Position numbers and translations under genes: made by a program. This document shows positions 43,791-55,434 of a DNA stretch of 64,000 nt, piece after piece. Position 1 is the first letter of the stretch. The number at the start of each line of letters is the position of its first letter. Source of the DNA: Notolepis coatsorum (Eukaryota > Chordata > Actinopteri > Aulopiformes > Paralepididae); the NCBI GenBank assembly GCA_963971535.1, contig OZ020594.1, positions 117,463,127 through 117,527,126 on the forward strand. Reading direction: 5' to 3'. The notes beneath the pieces were generated by a model that was not told the origin of the DNA, searched no databases, and saw only the letters and a program-made list of their open reading frames with translations.

Positions 43791-44173
43791 CTCCAGTTGT
43801 GTTTTTTCTTGAATCTTGAAATGGGACAAACTTTTTTTGTAACATAATGTTTTTCCTTATGTTATAGGGTCAATTTAGTAGTAAATGGCTGGAAATTACT
43901 GATGGGCCATTTCTTTTGGTGATATAATGCAAATATTTTTTGCATTTCATGTGAGGTTTAAAATAAAGTTAGATTTATTGGAATATAGAGGTTTTCTTCA
44001 GATTCATCACAGTATTATGTCACCTTGAAAATTATGGTAATGAGAAACATGGAAAAACATGCATAGAAAGAATGAATGGGGATATATTTTTAAAGGTTTT
44101 GCCTAGTCTTTGCATGATTTATTTCAAGAATCTGTATGAACACTGAAGATGGATTTACCTTTTAGAGCCTTAC
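43791..44173. other. probable intron sequence beside an exon
   Basis: Relatively repeat-free AT-rich sequence. It follows (on the minus strand) the donor site of the exon at 44318-44174. Confidence 0.45.
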
Positions 44174-44318
44174 CTCCTCCTTCAATCACAGATCCTTTAA
44201 TTCCTGGTGTTTTAATGCAGTCCACCAAGTAGACAGACGGCTCCTTTAGTCCCACCTGAGAGAGGTGACTGCAAGACGCCATCTCCTCCACTGTACTGGA
44301 GATCAGTGGGACTGTGGC
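44174..44318 (-). CDS. isolated host-gene exon, gene not recognised
   Basis: A 145-base interval on the minus strand sits between an acceptor (ggtacttttag) and a donor (GTAAGG after GGAGGAG). Only one of three frames is open: 48 codons starting ATVPLISSTVEEMASCSHLS, with KEPSVYLVDCIKTPGIKG further on, and one base left over for the next codon. Composition is that of an ordinary globular protein, unlike the transposon frames, and the sequence is unique in the window. I do not recognise the protein. If real, it belongs to a minus-strand gene whose introns hold much of the surrounding transposon load. No partner exon was found. Confidence 0.55.
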
Positions 44319-44371
44319 CTAAAAGTACCAGATAAAAAAACAGTAACAATAAGAGTCATGCAAAGTACAAC

Positions 44372-44760
44372 GTTCAAGTCAAGTCAAGAGTTTTATTTGT
44401 CACAGCATACAAGTATACAATGAAATGTGGGGGGTCTTGCCCGCAACGATGTGCATAATACAATAGTAATAATATATAATAGAATCCAATAGAACGACAT
44501 TGTGCAATAAAACAAGTAAACAAAGTAGGGCATATCGGCATATGTACATGAGTTATTTACAGAGCATGGTAGGACATGCTAGGTCCTGTGGTAGTGCAAT
44601 ACACTGTTAGCTACGGATGAGGCACTGGGTCTTTATGTACACTGCTATACAATGCTATATTATACAATCTCAAGTTATACTATACTATTCTTAAAGTGAC
44701 CTTTCCTTTTGTAAGTGTTCACTGTGACAAGTGGCTCAAAAAGTTAATGTCAAGCCCTGC
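44372..44760 (-). mobile_element. LINE 3' UTR (family C) and adjacent hAT end
   Basis: Begins with (TCAAG)n and 'agagttttatttgtcacagc', then 'acaatgaaatgtgg', the usual reversed 3' UTR of a fish L2/Rex-like LINE. At 44735-44758 the hAT-like phrase AAAAAGTTAATGTCAAGCCC adjoins it. Confidence 0.65.
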
Positions 44761-45079
44761 CATGGACTCCTAAGCCAAGCTAAACTAGGAGAATGTGTGT
44801 CAGATAAACAGATGAGACGCTGCTAAGCTAACGTTAGTTCTGGATTTTGCTAATGAAGGGCTAATATCTGAGGCTGCTGCAGCTAATAATAATAATATAA
44901 AAGAACAGCCATGGTTTGTCAGCACAGATAATTCAATAGTTGGATAACAGATTTCTACCACTACTGAACAAGCCCGGATCACCATCAGATCCTCCTCACC
45001 TCCACACCGCTCGGTAAGGACTGGAGCGCTTTCAAAACACCAGGCAACGTTACTAGGTCAACACAACGTGTGTGTCTGT

Positions 45080-45545
45080 GTGCCCGTCTGCCAGTTCTTC
45101 AAGCCAGTGGCCATCAGGTTCCACAACCGGGGGCACGGACTGCTGCCAGCAGCTGGAGAACTAACGGCTGCAGAACTTGAGAACCATTAGGAATGTCTGT
45201 CTGACTCTTAACCACTAAACCCTGCATGGACTATAACGCATATTATGACCGATAGACAGACCATCATCTGCACTTTTGTGTATACTGTTTACTTTTAGCC
45301 ATATTTTATATTGCCTATATTTATTATTTATTGTAACTTATATTATGACCAATAGGGTATACAGACCATCATATGCACCTCTGTGTATACTGTTTATTTT
45401 ATTAAAATTTTATATTTAGATTCAATTTGTTTATTGCCTATATATATTGCTCTCCTATTACCCTGAGCATTATCTGTACCCCCCCCCCCCTGCTGCTATG
45501 ACGACTGAATCTCCCCAAGGGGATCACTAAAGGAATATCCTGTCT
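45080..45545 (+). mobile_element. LINE 3' end (C-terminal codons and UTR)
   Basis: The text around 45090-45180 would encode a phrase like FFKPVAIRFHNRGHGLL, typical of the end of a fish LINE ORF2. The 3' UTR finishes 'aatctccccaaggggatcac' near 45530. The upstream RT is absent. Confidence 0.65.
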
Positions 45546-46645
45546 AGTCCAGAGGATAGAATGTGTTCCCCTCTGCGTGGGCGAGATCTGTTTGCTGCTT
45601 GTCACATAGCAATGTCACAAGACAATATAGAATAAGCTGGAACGGGCTGTATGTGAAAACCAGCCCGTCCAGTAGTGCTTTTAAAGCACCGGTCCCAGGC
45701 AGGTAAAGAAAATAACACAAGGCGTTGTTCCAAATAATAAATGATATTTTATTATAGCGGGGATTTAAACCCACTGTTTCCAAATAGTAACTGATATTTA
45801 TTATCGTGGGGATTGAAACCCACAGCACAAACACAAAGGGGAAAAGGTAATTGGAGAACAGACAAAGTGAGGTATAAGAGAACTAAATCAAAAGGTACCC
45901 AAAGGTACAGTTCCACTCTCAGTGGAACTAGGCCTAAAGCCAACAAGAAAATACTTGCTCCAAGGAAGGAGTAGCGCAGAGGCCAACAATATCTACGTAC
46001 ATGTACTAGTACTTTAATCCACACGAAGCAGTAGACAAGCACAGTATCAATTCCACCACAGTGGCAAGCAATGGCCACCTCACGAAACTCTATCAGTGTC
46101 AACTGACAAGAGTGAGGCGCCCCGATGTTGTGTCATCTCCACTCTATTAACCACCCATCTCCCCTGCATGTTCCAAGGTGCACCAATCAGATGCAACCAA
46201 TCCAATCAGGGAGATGAGTGGCATCTGTGAATAGAAACAGAGGTTAGGAGATGACACGACACCACACATGACAGACAACACAAATAATATATTACCCTGA
46301 TGTTACATGGTGTTAAAATATATGGCAATAATGATAATGAACAACCCACGTACGTGACACTGCTATCCCAACCTCATCCTAGGAGCATTAGCATAGCATA
46401 GTAGCATAGCATAGCCTCTCAAGTATAGCCTATATAGCGCCACGGATAGAGACTGAGAACTGGCTGTATTGACGGAACTTAAGTAATTAGTTATTTGAAT
46501 TCCTGAAACAATTCTGTGATGTTTGTTTGTTATTATATGTGCCCTGGGTTTTGTATTGAGTTTTCCAAAATATTTTTCTGAAAACCAATAAGAAATATAT
46601 CATTGTATAGGTCTAACTGAGCTGAAAACATTGATAGGTCACATG
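45546..46645. other. unrecognised, possible LTR-like remnants
   Basis: Two phrases 'tgatattttattata..ggggat' at 45740 and 45795 repeat imperfectly. An inverted phrase 'gtgtcatctcc' / 'ggagatgacac' stands at 46130 and 46245. A retrotransposon LTR is possible, but no ends or primer site were found. No gene. Confidence 0.35.
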
Positions 46646-49104
46646 CAGGGCTCTACAGTGCGACCATATTGCTCGCATATGCCCCTAAAAATATGTGTGT
46701 GCGAACCTGAAAAATCAATTACTCGCATGTTGTGCGAATGCATATTACAGCCTCAGTCGTTCTTTTTATTTCTCCGCTGAGAATCGTTAAAAAAACTACA
46801 AGTCCCACATTGCACTCAAGCCAACGGTCCAATCACAGTAGAGTGACGTGACTGGTTTCATGGGAAATAAAGCAAATGACCAATTGGAAGCTCTCATTTT
46901 GTTTGTTTACTTCCTGAAAGACGAGCGAGCGTTTTCCGAGCAGCAGAACTCTGTGGAGTCCAGTCCGAGTACAGTCCGCTCGACTATGGGAGCACCTTTA
47001 TTATAGTCTTACCAATAGCAATAGATTTTAGAACACCTAGATTTAGCGATAGCAATAGTAATAGAACGTCGTTAATGCAACAAAACGAATGCCTTGCTTT
47101 GTTAATCATAACGTTGATGCAGTAGCGTATGTCGTTGTGTCGCACACAACAGCAGAGGTGGGCAATAGGGTATAATAGGGCATAAAAGGGGCAAAAGCTA
47201 AAGTTAAGTCACTGTTACTTTTGTAGCAGTAGTTTGATTTGATAGTTTATTTGATAGGGACAGCACATGTTAATGAACATCAAGTACAAAATACAAAATG
47301 TAAACATGCAGGGTTGTAGCAAGAGCTAAGTTACACCTGGGCCCTCATTTATCAACCTGACTTACGCACAGATATGTGCGTAACCCGTGCGTACGATCAT
47401 TTCTAAGCAAAGTGTGGGATTTATCAATTTGAACTTGTGCTTGACTTTGTGCGTATATTTAAGCACAGGTTGGACCATGCGTAGTTGACGCCGGTGGTAG
47501 AATATATTATTACAACAAGGAAATAAGCACTGACTGCGCTCCGCGTAACTCAACTCGTTATTATTTTGCGCATATATTGCAGAAATATGGGAACGTTTTG
47601 ATTATATTTAAAAGGCTTTGCCATTGTTAAACGTAATAAGTGGAACCCCGAAGCTGTAAGCAGAATACAAGTCATATGAACACCCACGATAGTGTTCTTC
47701 ACCCTTCCTATAAGAAAGAATAAAAAACGCATTGCAACGTGAATAGACTGAGGTTATTTGTTGAGTGTATGTGTAGACAAAACCCTTGCAATAAATGTGT
47801 CTTAAATGAATGAAAAGCATACATGCTCTGGACACAAGAGTATATATCGTGTGGGTGATATCATGACTTGTATTCTGCTTACAGAAGTTCACTTATTTAG
47901 TTTTACAATGTCAAAGCCTAAATCAAAACGTTCCCGTATTTCTGCAATCTATGCGCAAAATAATAACGAGTTGAATTCTAACAAAGAACGTATTACATGC
48001 TGGTAGGCTGATAGAGTAAACTATGATATGAATATGAATATGATATGATATAAAGGTATACTGGTCCGTCCGCGAGGATATCGAGGACTCGGATAGCCAT
48101 TTGAGAATATAGGCTAAAGCGACGGCCTATAGCCTATACATATTATTTAATGTTTTCATAAGCGTAAAGATACAACAGCTAGATTAATGATCAAGTTAGT
48201 TTACTGTATGCAGGCTTCGCAGGGCTGTGTGTTATTATATATGCGCAAATTACTGTTGCATAATGTAGGCTGGCTGCTATTATATGTAATTCATATAGGC
48301 TACCCAATACCAACAACAAAATAGATTGTATCATATGCCTCTACACACATTATATTATACACACCATATTATATCTTGGTTCGGCAGCGCCTCTGTGAAC
48401 AATCTCTCAGTTTGCTCCTTCAATAAACAAATCCAGTAATGTGAACGGGATTCCACTCGGTCAATGTACAGATAATCCGCGATGCGCATTTTGGCTGATA
48501 ATGTGCCGGTGGCCGGAGTCTCATTCAGGCCTAATTGTATTTAATTCAATTGTAATGTTATTACTGGGGTATCTAAAACATCACAATGCAGATCAGGGTT
48601 ATCCACTGAAGCCATAATGACTCTGACCAGAAGTACCACGGGCTCATGACGAGCACACATAATAGGCATTGTAGAGCGCAGAGTTGGCCTGCTGAAATTG
48701 ATTTAATTTCAGTCATTACAGTGCTTAATGTTGGGTCATCTTGTCATTTATTTCTGTCAATGTGCTGGTTCTGTAGCAGGACTGGGTCAGTCAACATCCT
48801 TGGCTCCCGGCGCACCGAAGATTATACGTTCAATTTGTTGGTTGGACCTCGGTGATCAATCTCGCTCTCAGTGAAGTCTCTCAGAGTTTGCTCGGGTTAG
48901 TCCATTTTTCCACATTTCATGGGGGTGTTCCATTACCGTATATGGTTAATCGGGGCGGTTCTGGTATGCAAATACGTGAAAGTGTGCACGAGCCTCAGCG
49001 TATAGAGCAGACCTGGGCATTGTACGGCCCGCGGGCCGGATACGGCCCGCGGGATGATTCTGACCGGCCCGCGAAAGATTACATGATAATAAATCATATT
49101 TTTT

Positions 49105-49349
49105 TTTTTTTACTTATTTTTTTTCATGTCAACGTTCACACGCACAATATACGCTTACCTAGGATTTGACTTGATTCAACAACAAAGCAGTCGGGGCAAG
49201 CCGAAAACTGTCGAAAGTGTGGTTATTTGAAGTTTGGATTTCTTTTTTCACAACTGAGGTAGGTAGATTACATTTTTGGAGACTATAGTACAGAAAAAGG
49301 GTACCGTTGGGTACCGTATCGGTTCAAATGTGAACGGTACCCATCCCTA
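49105..49349. mobile_element. truncated hAT MITE (GTACCCATCCCTA end)
   Basis: The reverse complement of the right two thirds of 13950-14362, sharing 'acaacaaagcagtcgg' and the end GTACCCATCCCTA at 49349. The other end is missing. It is the innermost level of the nest. Confidence 0.82.
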
Positions 49350-49439
49350 CTGAACACACAACTGCAGGGCAAGGGCATTTTTGCTCATGAAATGCATAGC
49401 CATGTGAAAGCCTTCATGACAAAGTTGCAATAAATTTCA

Positions 49440-49984
49440 AGGCAACTAGGCAGCAACAATCTCAAACACATGAAAACCCTGAAAGAAGTCAAACCATCAG
49501 CTGATCACCGGCACAGGTACTCATCCATGTTGGGAGCACTGCATGGTGAATTTTCAAGGCGTTTTCAAGATTTCAAAAAGGTTGAGGATGAAATGCAGCT
49601 GGTTTCCTCTCCCTTTACCTGCAGTGTTGATAGTGCACCCGCCACCCACTGATGTTCAGCTTGAACTCATTGACCTGCAGTCTGATTCACTACTGAAAGA
49701 GCACTTTAAGTCAGCATCACTGCTGCAGCTAGAGTTCTACTCTGCTCTCAAGGAGGAGAAGTTTCCAAACATGAGAAGACATGCTCAGAAGATGTTGGTT
49801 CTCTTTGGATCCACCTATATGTGAACAGACATTCTCAGTCATCATGACGTTTACCAAGTCCAGGTACAGATCCTCTCTCACTGATGAACATCTGGCAGCT
49901 GTGCTTCGCATCTCCACCTCAGACATGCAACCTGACTTTGATGGACTTGTTAAAGCTCAACAGAGACTGGATTTATCACACTGA
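49440..49984 (+). pseudogene. hAT transposase C-terminal dimerisation domain, frameshifted
   Basis: First frame: MKTLKEVKPSADHRHRYSSM, then HGEFSRRFQDFKKVEDEMQL. Second frame: DVQLELIDLQSDSLLKEHF, EEKFPNMRRHAQKM and LFGSTYMCEQTFSVI, ending with LTDEHLAAVLRIST and a stop at 49984. The CEQTFS...TDEHL pattern is that of GTF2IRD2/ZBED-like hAT proteins. A one-base shift near 49640 breaks it. A missing short stretch after CEQTFSV also differs from relatives. Confidence 0.87.
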
Positions 49985-51689
49985 ATGAAAAAAAGAAGAG
50001 CTGAAGAACACTAAAATGTGGAAATATAACAAGTGAAATGGGACACTTGATCTTTTTCTTTTCTTTTGTTTGCACAGTTCTGAAAACATTAAATGTTTAA
50101 TATAGGCATGTAAAGTAAAAAAGGCTACTGGGACACTTTTCTTTACACAGTTCAGTGACATGTCTTGTTTATTTTGGCTATAAGATGATGTGATGTCTTT
50201 AGAAAGCTAAGAAAATCCTTGTTTCAATAGTATATGAAACTCAAAATAATAACTTTATTTGTATAGCACTTTTTCATACATGCCCTTTGTTATTAATGTT
50301 TCACATTTTGTTTATCATTTTGGAAATAAATTCTATTTGAATAAATGATATTTTTGAAAGCTAACCTCACCTTTTAATTGCCAAATAATAACATACACTA
50401 TTACCAGGGGTCAAAACAATGCCATTTACTGCTTTTCATATAGAAATAAAATGTATATTATGCATAATTGAGTTTGGAATTTTGGCCCGGCCCTCCAACA
50501 TATTTTCAGTTGCTCATTCGGCCCCCCGGGAAAAATAATTGCCCACCCCTGGTATAGAGCAAGGTGATATTTATCATGACAGGTGTGCGTAGGACCTGTG
50601 TACGCACGTGTGATAAATCCCGTTTTTTTTGTGTGTGCACACATTCTAAATTCTGTGCTTAAGTATGGAAATAGAACATTTTCTAAGAGAAATTGATACA
50701 TGAGGGCCCTGGAGACAGCAAAACTCTTTCAATAAATAAATAGCCTGCTTAGGGTAAAAGCATGGTGACAATCAACGATAAAAACAAGAAACAAGTTACA
50801 TAAACTAAATTAGATTAAAAATGATCACAGTTCTGGTTTGCCTTAAGATGCAGTTTAAGATTGGTCTTGAACATGGAGTATGTGGGGCACTCTCTAATCA
50901 CAACTGGTAGGCTATTCCAGTAGTTACCACCTTTAACAGAGAACACAGTTTTAGCAAAGGTAGTATACCGAAAAGGCACCTTACAGCCCCTCTACTGATG
51001 GCCCTGGTGGTAATGCCAGTGTCACCTTTTTGTTCAATGTCACTGCCTTTCTTATTAGGTCTCTAGTTGTTGGCTACAACTTTGCCACAGTAGGCATTAA
51101 TCACTTAATAGTTCAAATGTCTGTGTCCCATTCCCGTTTGCACACGCAGATACACACACACAGTGGGCCAGTGACTTTGGTGGTATGTGCTATTGCACAG
51201 ATATGTGTCCCGTTTGCACATGCACGCACAGTACAAATATACATTTATTTTTGAAAAAAAAAAAAAAACTGTTACTTGAAATATTTTCACTGTGCTCCTA
51301 AATATTTGTGTGCTCCTAAATTTCTTTGTGTGCTCCTAAATGTTTTCATTTAGGAGCACATGTGCTCCTTGGGAAAAAGGTTAGCGTAGAGCCCTGACAT
51401 GGCATGAAGCTCTTAAGATTATGTACCAGGTGAGGGTAAACATTATGATGTTTTCCTTCATTGTATCTCCATTTACTCTGGATGGTAATAGATGTGTTTA
51501 CTCACACTGGATTCATATGTCCTACCTTGTTACCTAGATCAAAGGAGACCAGAAACATGCATATAGGGCTTATGGTTCAGGAGCTATCATGATTTATTTG
51601 GGGCATGTAATTTCAGACAGGAGACCTGAACAATATTCTTGGTAGTGTTATAAAAGATGTGATAGCACACATGTGGAGGCAACTGCTGC

Positions 51690-52850
51690 ATTGCTATCAC
51701 ATCTTTTCTAGCAGTAGGGGTGTATACCTTCTATCACATATTTTCTAGCAGTAGGGTGTATACCTTCTATCACATATTTTCTAGCAGTAGGGGTGTATAC
51801 CTTCTATCACATATTTTCTAGCAGTAGGGGTGAATACCTTCTATCACATATTTTCTAGCAGTAGGGGTGTATACCTTCTATCACATATTTTCTAGCAGTA
51901 GGGTGTATACCTTCTATCACATATTTTCTAGCAGTAGGGGTGTATACCTTCTATCACATATTTTCTAGCAGTAGGGGTGAATACCTTCTATCACATATTT
52001 TCTAGCAGTAGGGGTGAATACCTTCTATCACATATTTTCTAGCAGTTAGGGTGAATACCTTCCATTAGAGCCATATGAAATCCGTTTTATTTTTTTCCAA
52101 ATTCCATTTAATTTTTTTCCAAATTCCGTTTTTTCCGTTTTAATATTTCAGAATTCTGTATTTTGCTTTGTACGCTCATTTTACCATCAGAAATAGTGTC
52201 TAATAAGTGGGAATGAATAAATGTCCACAATTTAATAAGATATAACAGTCCATTTAATAGGGCTGTCTTAAATACTTTGAAGCTTCGAAGCTTCGTTCGA
52301 TGGGCATGGGATTCGAATATGAAAATCAAATTTGATTATTAAAAAAAAAAGAAAAATTATATATATTTTTGCTAAATCAACTCTGCCTCTCTTTGTTAAC
52401 TACAACAAGCAATGCTGTTTGTTATTTAAGATGAGGTCGGACTCGGCACTGACAGATGTGTTCATTGTGCTGCTTTTATAAAGCCTCAAATGACGGCTTA
52501 CAATATTTCATGAAAGCAAAGTGTTTTGTTTGTCTAAGATTTTAAAAGGTTTAAACTTTACAGCACTGACAAAGTTGAACAAAGTGCTGTACAAGTCCCA
52601 CAACATAAAAAAAAAAGTAAAAAAAAAAAAGAAAATTATTTTTTATTTAATTTTTTTATAGTGGATTCCATTTGTATTGCTCAATTCCGCGATTCCGTCC
52701 GCGATTCCGTGATCGCGGATTCCATATGGCTCTACCTTCTATCACATCTTTTCTAGCAGTAGGGGTGTATACCTTCTATCACATCTTTTCTAGCAGTAGG
52801 GTGAATACCGTCTATCACATATTTTCTAGCAGTAGGGTGAATACCTTCCC
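51690..52850. repeat. 38-bp minisatellite, split by a hAT MITE
   Basis: Units of 37-38 bases, starting TCTAGCAGTAGGGGTGTATA and ending TCACATATTTT, repeat about ten times at 51690-52065 and three more times at 52735-52850. Variant units alternate 'gtgtata' and 'gtgaata'. Confidence 0.92.
52066..52734. mobile_element. hAT MITE (TAGAGCCATATGRAATCCG ends) in the minisatellite
   Basis: Ends TAGAGCCATATGAAATCCG and CGGATTCCATATGGCTCTA. Flanking octamers CCTTCCAT (52058-52065) and CCTTCTAT (52735-52742) differ by one base. Within it, at 52258, a phrase TAGGGCTGTCTTAAATACTT looks like the start of a further truncated hAT. Confidence 0.85.
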
Positions 52851-53329
52851 AAACATCACTATGAAAGTTAGTCCCCCAAGATGGTACCCGTGGTCCAAAT
52901 GTGGGGCCCTGGCTCACGGCCTAAGAAGCATTTTAGCAGCATAGCCTCTCAAGTAAAGTGACACAGTGGCTGAAACGCTCAGCAGTTGAGATGTTCGGTC
53001 ATTATTAGTAACAAGCTGAATAAACGCACATGTCTCTCTATACACAGAGTCGCACCAGTTTATGACCCAACACTAACTCAGTAGTAGCATTAGCATAGCA
53101 GCTTAGCTTGTTAGCTGCTCCAGCTAACTTACCTCTGGTCAAGGCCCAGTCTGGTGGAAAAGTGGCAGAAACGCCCAACAGATCAAATGTGCGGTCAGTA
53201 GATGAATACAAGCAGATGTTACTGTAACTAAACGCCAACGGAGAGGTCGACATGAACCAAATGTACCTTTGTTTACCTGAACGACAAGGCTCCAGAAACT
53301 ACGTGTGTTTTAGTCTCTTCTTCTTCCTC
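52851..53329. other. no gene recognised
   Basis: Sequence with scattered 'ttagcatagcagcttagc' phrases, without coding motifs. Confidence 0.35.
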
Positions 53330-55300
53330 TTTGGAGTTAATGGCGGGTCGCAACCACAGAAAGGCGCATACCGCCACCTACTGTACAAGCCAGCAACTGG
53401 AGCGGATAAGGCAAGAACCCGGCAGCGTGAATATTAAAGGCAACCAACTTGTGTTCAGCTTTTCTCTGATTGGCCACATGGCCACGTGACCGCCCTAGCA
53501 CACGCCCTTTTCCGCTGAGAGACACGGCAGAAGCGCTGGTCGAACCAACGCGCTGGTCGAACCAGTTCAGACAGAGGTGTTTATTTATATTAATAAACAT
53601 ATCTACTAGAAACACTGGTGTTCTGTTGTGTGACTGTACTAAACTCTTCCACCACATGACCGACATTTGACATACAGTACACCTCCTATCTATGTTGGGA
53701 TTATGTTTGGTCATGACAAAACAATAAAAATCGCTACTGTTACTGTTAGTAACTGCCACCACCCACTTCAATGACAGAGCTCTCATATTTGCGAATGCAT
53801 AAACTATATCTTAAATTATGGCGATGTGTCTAATATGGCTGTCGCGAAGTCATTGATAAGCGACAGCCATATTAGACACATAGCCATAATTTAAGATATA
53901 GTTTATGCATTCGCAAAATATGAGAGCGCTGTCATTGAAGGGCTTCCTACAACGGAGCGCTGCTGCTGCTGGAGCTGAACCGAGTCAAGCCGCGGGCGGC
54001 GCACGGAAGCCGGGGATAAACCACAGCGTCGCCCCGCTGGCGCTTCAGCAGCCTCCACGGGCGAAATAACATATAACGTTACAGCGTACAGTTCCACACT
54101 GATGTACAGTGAGTGTCTAATATGGCTGTCGCGAAGTCATTGATAAGCGACAGCCATATTAGACACATAGCCATAATTTAAGATATAGTTTATGCATTCG
54201 CAAAATATGAGAGCGCTGTCATTGAAGGGCTTCTACAACGGATATGTGGTTTATGACGTTAATTAATAATAAACACTGTTAGGACTATCTGACTCTTACT
54301 AATAAACACTGTTAGGAGTGGGACTATAAACACTGTGCGCGTGCGGACTATCTGACTCTTAATAATAAACACTGTTAGGACTATCGATTCACGCGTCACT
54401 ACTGTAACTAGAAACTCTGCTGGGTGTCACTGTACATCAGTGTGGAACTGTACGCTGTAACGTTATATGTTATTTCGCCCGTGGAGGCTGCTGAAGCGCC
54501 AGCGGGGCGACGCGGTGGTTTATCCCCGGCTTCCGTGCGCCGCTGCTGCGTCAAGCCACACAATTATGTCTGTATTTGATTATGGTGAAATTATGTACAT
54601 GCATGTCTCTCCCTCTGAAAGCCCATCCACGCTGTGTATCATAGAGACATAGAGCACTGGGTTTTATCACTGGAGATATATTTCTCACTCACCATTGTAT
54701 TTTGCGCCATCTGACAATATCATAACAATGTGTTTTGCTGTTTTCTATATTATATCCACAATCATTCATCTAAAAATTTGATGTACAGTGACGAGTGAAT
54801 CTGGTAGTTGGTTGTTAAAAACGCGAAACATAATAACGTTACGCTTTCATAACTGTATGGGCTCAGCGCATTTCATAGCTGTATGGGCTTTGTTTATACT
54901 TCAGACGTGATGTACAGTGACGAGTGAATCTGGTAGTTGGTTGTTAAAAACGCGAAACATAATAACGTTATGCTTTCTAGTTCAGCGCATTTCATAGCAC
55001 TCCACTGCTACCGCAGCTGAACACAAGTTGGTTGGAACAGCAGCTGAACACAAGTTGGTTGGAACAGCAGCTGAACACAAGTTGGTTGGAACAGCAGCTG
55101 AACACAAGTTGGTTGGAACAGCAGCTGAACACAAGTTGGTTGGTACACAGGTTGGTTGCCCGCGCTGCCGCTTGCTCCTTGGATTTCATTTGGGACGTGG
55201 GACGGCTGCGCTTGCCTGCGCGTGGGGGCGGGGGGTCGCGGCCAATCAGAGAAAAGCCGAACACAAGTCGGTTGCCTTTAATATTCACGCAACCCGGCAA
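53330..55300. repeat. compound palindromic region
   Basis: Outer inverted arms at about 53420-53480 and 55230-55300 (AATATTAAAGGCAACC...). Inside: a nearly perfect 172-base palindrome at 53770-53941 (arms CTTCAATGACAG...), built from piggyBac-like MITE sequence; an inverted pair 53970-54108 / 54429-54566; a second right-half copy of the palindrome at 54112-54232; a direct repeat 54780-54860 / 54907-54985; and five 27-base units at 55015-55145. No coding capacity; the 90-110-codon frames over the 27-mers are repeat products. Confidence 0.85.
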
Positions 55301-55434
55301 AGAAAAGAAAACAATAAAGAAAAACAACAAACCCAGAACAAACCAAACTAAATACCCACCCTAACATTGTGGTAAAGCCAGAATGGCTCAAGGACTACGT
55401 TCAGTAAAAGAAAAATGAGTGCTTCACCTTACAG

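Larger units (their letters stand above)
49008..50551. mobile_element. hAT element with transposase remnant and 8-bp TSD
   Basis: Left end CAGACCTGGGCATTGTACGG, right end AATTGCCCACCCCTG; octamer GTATAGAG at 49000-49007 and 50552-50559. It encodes the C-terminal part of its transposase (49440-49984) and lost the rest. A truncated MITE (about 49105-49349) is nested next to the left end. Confidence 0.92.
47340..50708. mobile_element. Harbinger-type element, copy 2, with exact CTG duplication
   Basis: Ends GGCCCTCATTTATCAA and TTGATACATGAGGGCC, with CTG at 47337-47339 and 50709-50711. It is copy 1 (22592-24441) in reverse orientation, plus a hAT of 1544 bases inside. The two copies supply each other's empty sites. 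Confidence 0.88.
47225..51060 (-). mobile_element. LINE family F 3' end, split by Harbinger copy 2
   Basis: The minus strand at about 51000-50830 encodes a phrase like WNSLPVVIRECPTYSMFKTN followed by LKLHLKANQN, the end of a LINE ORF2. The 3' UTR continues to the Harbinger insertion at 50708 and resumes at 47339 down to 47225 ('gatagtttatttgataggga'). Confidence 0.68.
46646..51396. mobile_element. hAT element (CAGGGCTCTACAGTGCGACC ends) holding a deep nest
   Basis: Left end CAGGGCTCTACAGTG and right end AGCGTAGAGCCCTG, with 'gtgctcctaaa' words near the right. The flanking octamers (GTCACATG, ACATGGCA) do not match, so the duplication has been lost or one end is secondary. Inside are LINE F pieces, the Harbinger element 47340-50708 and, within that, a further hAT. 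Net length without these is about 1 kb. Confidence 0.7.

Noticed and set aside
53470-53670. Short plus frame near CACGTGACC boxes
   Set aside because: No protein motif. A similar CACGTGACC phrase occurs at 57200, so it belongs to a repeat rather than a promoter.
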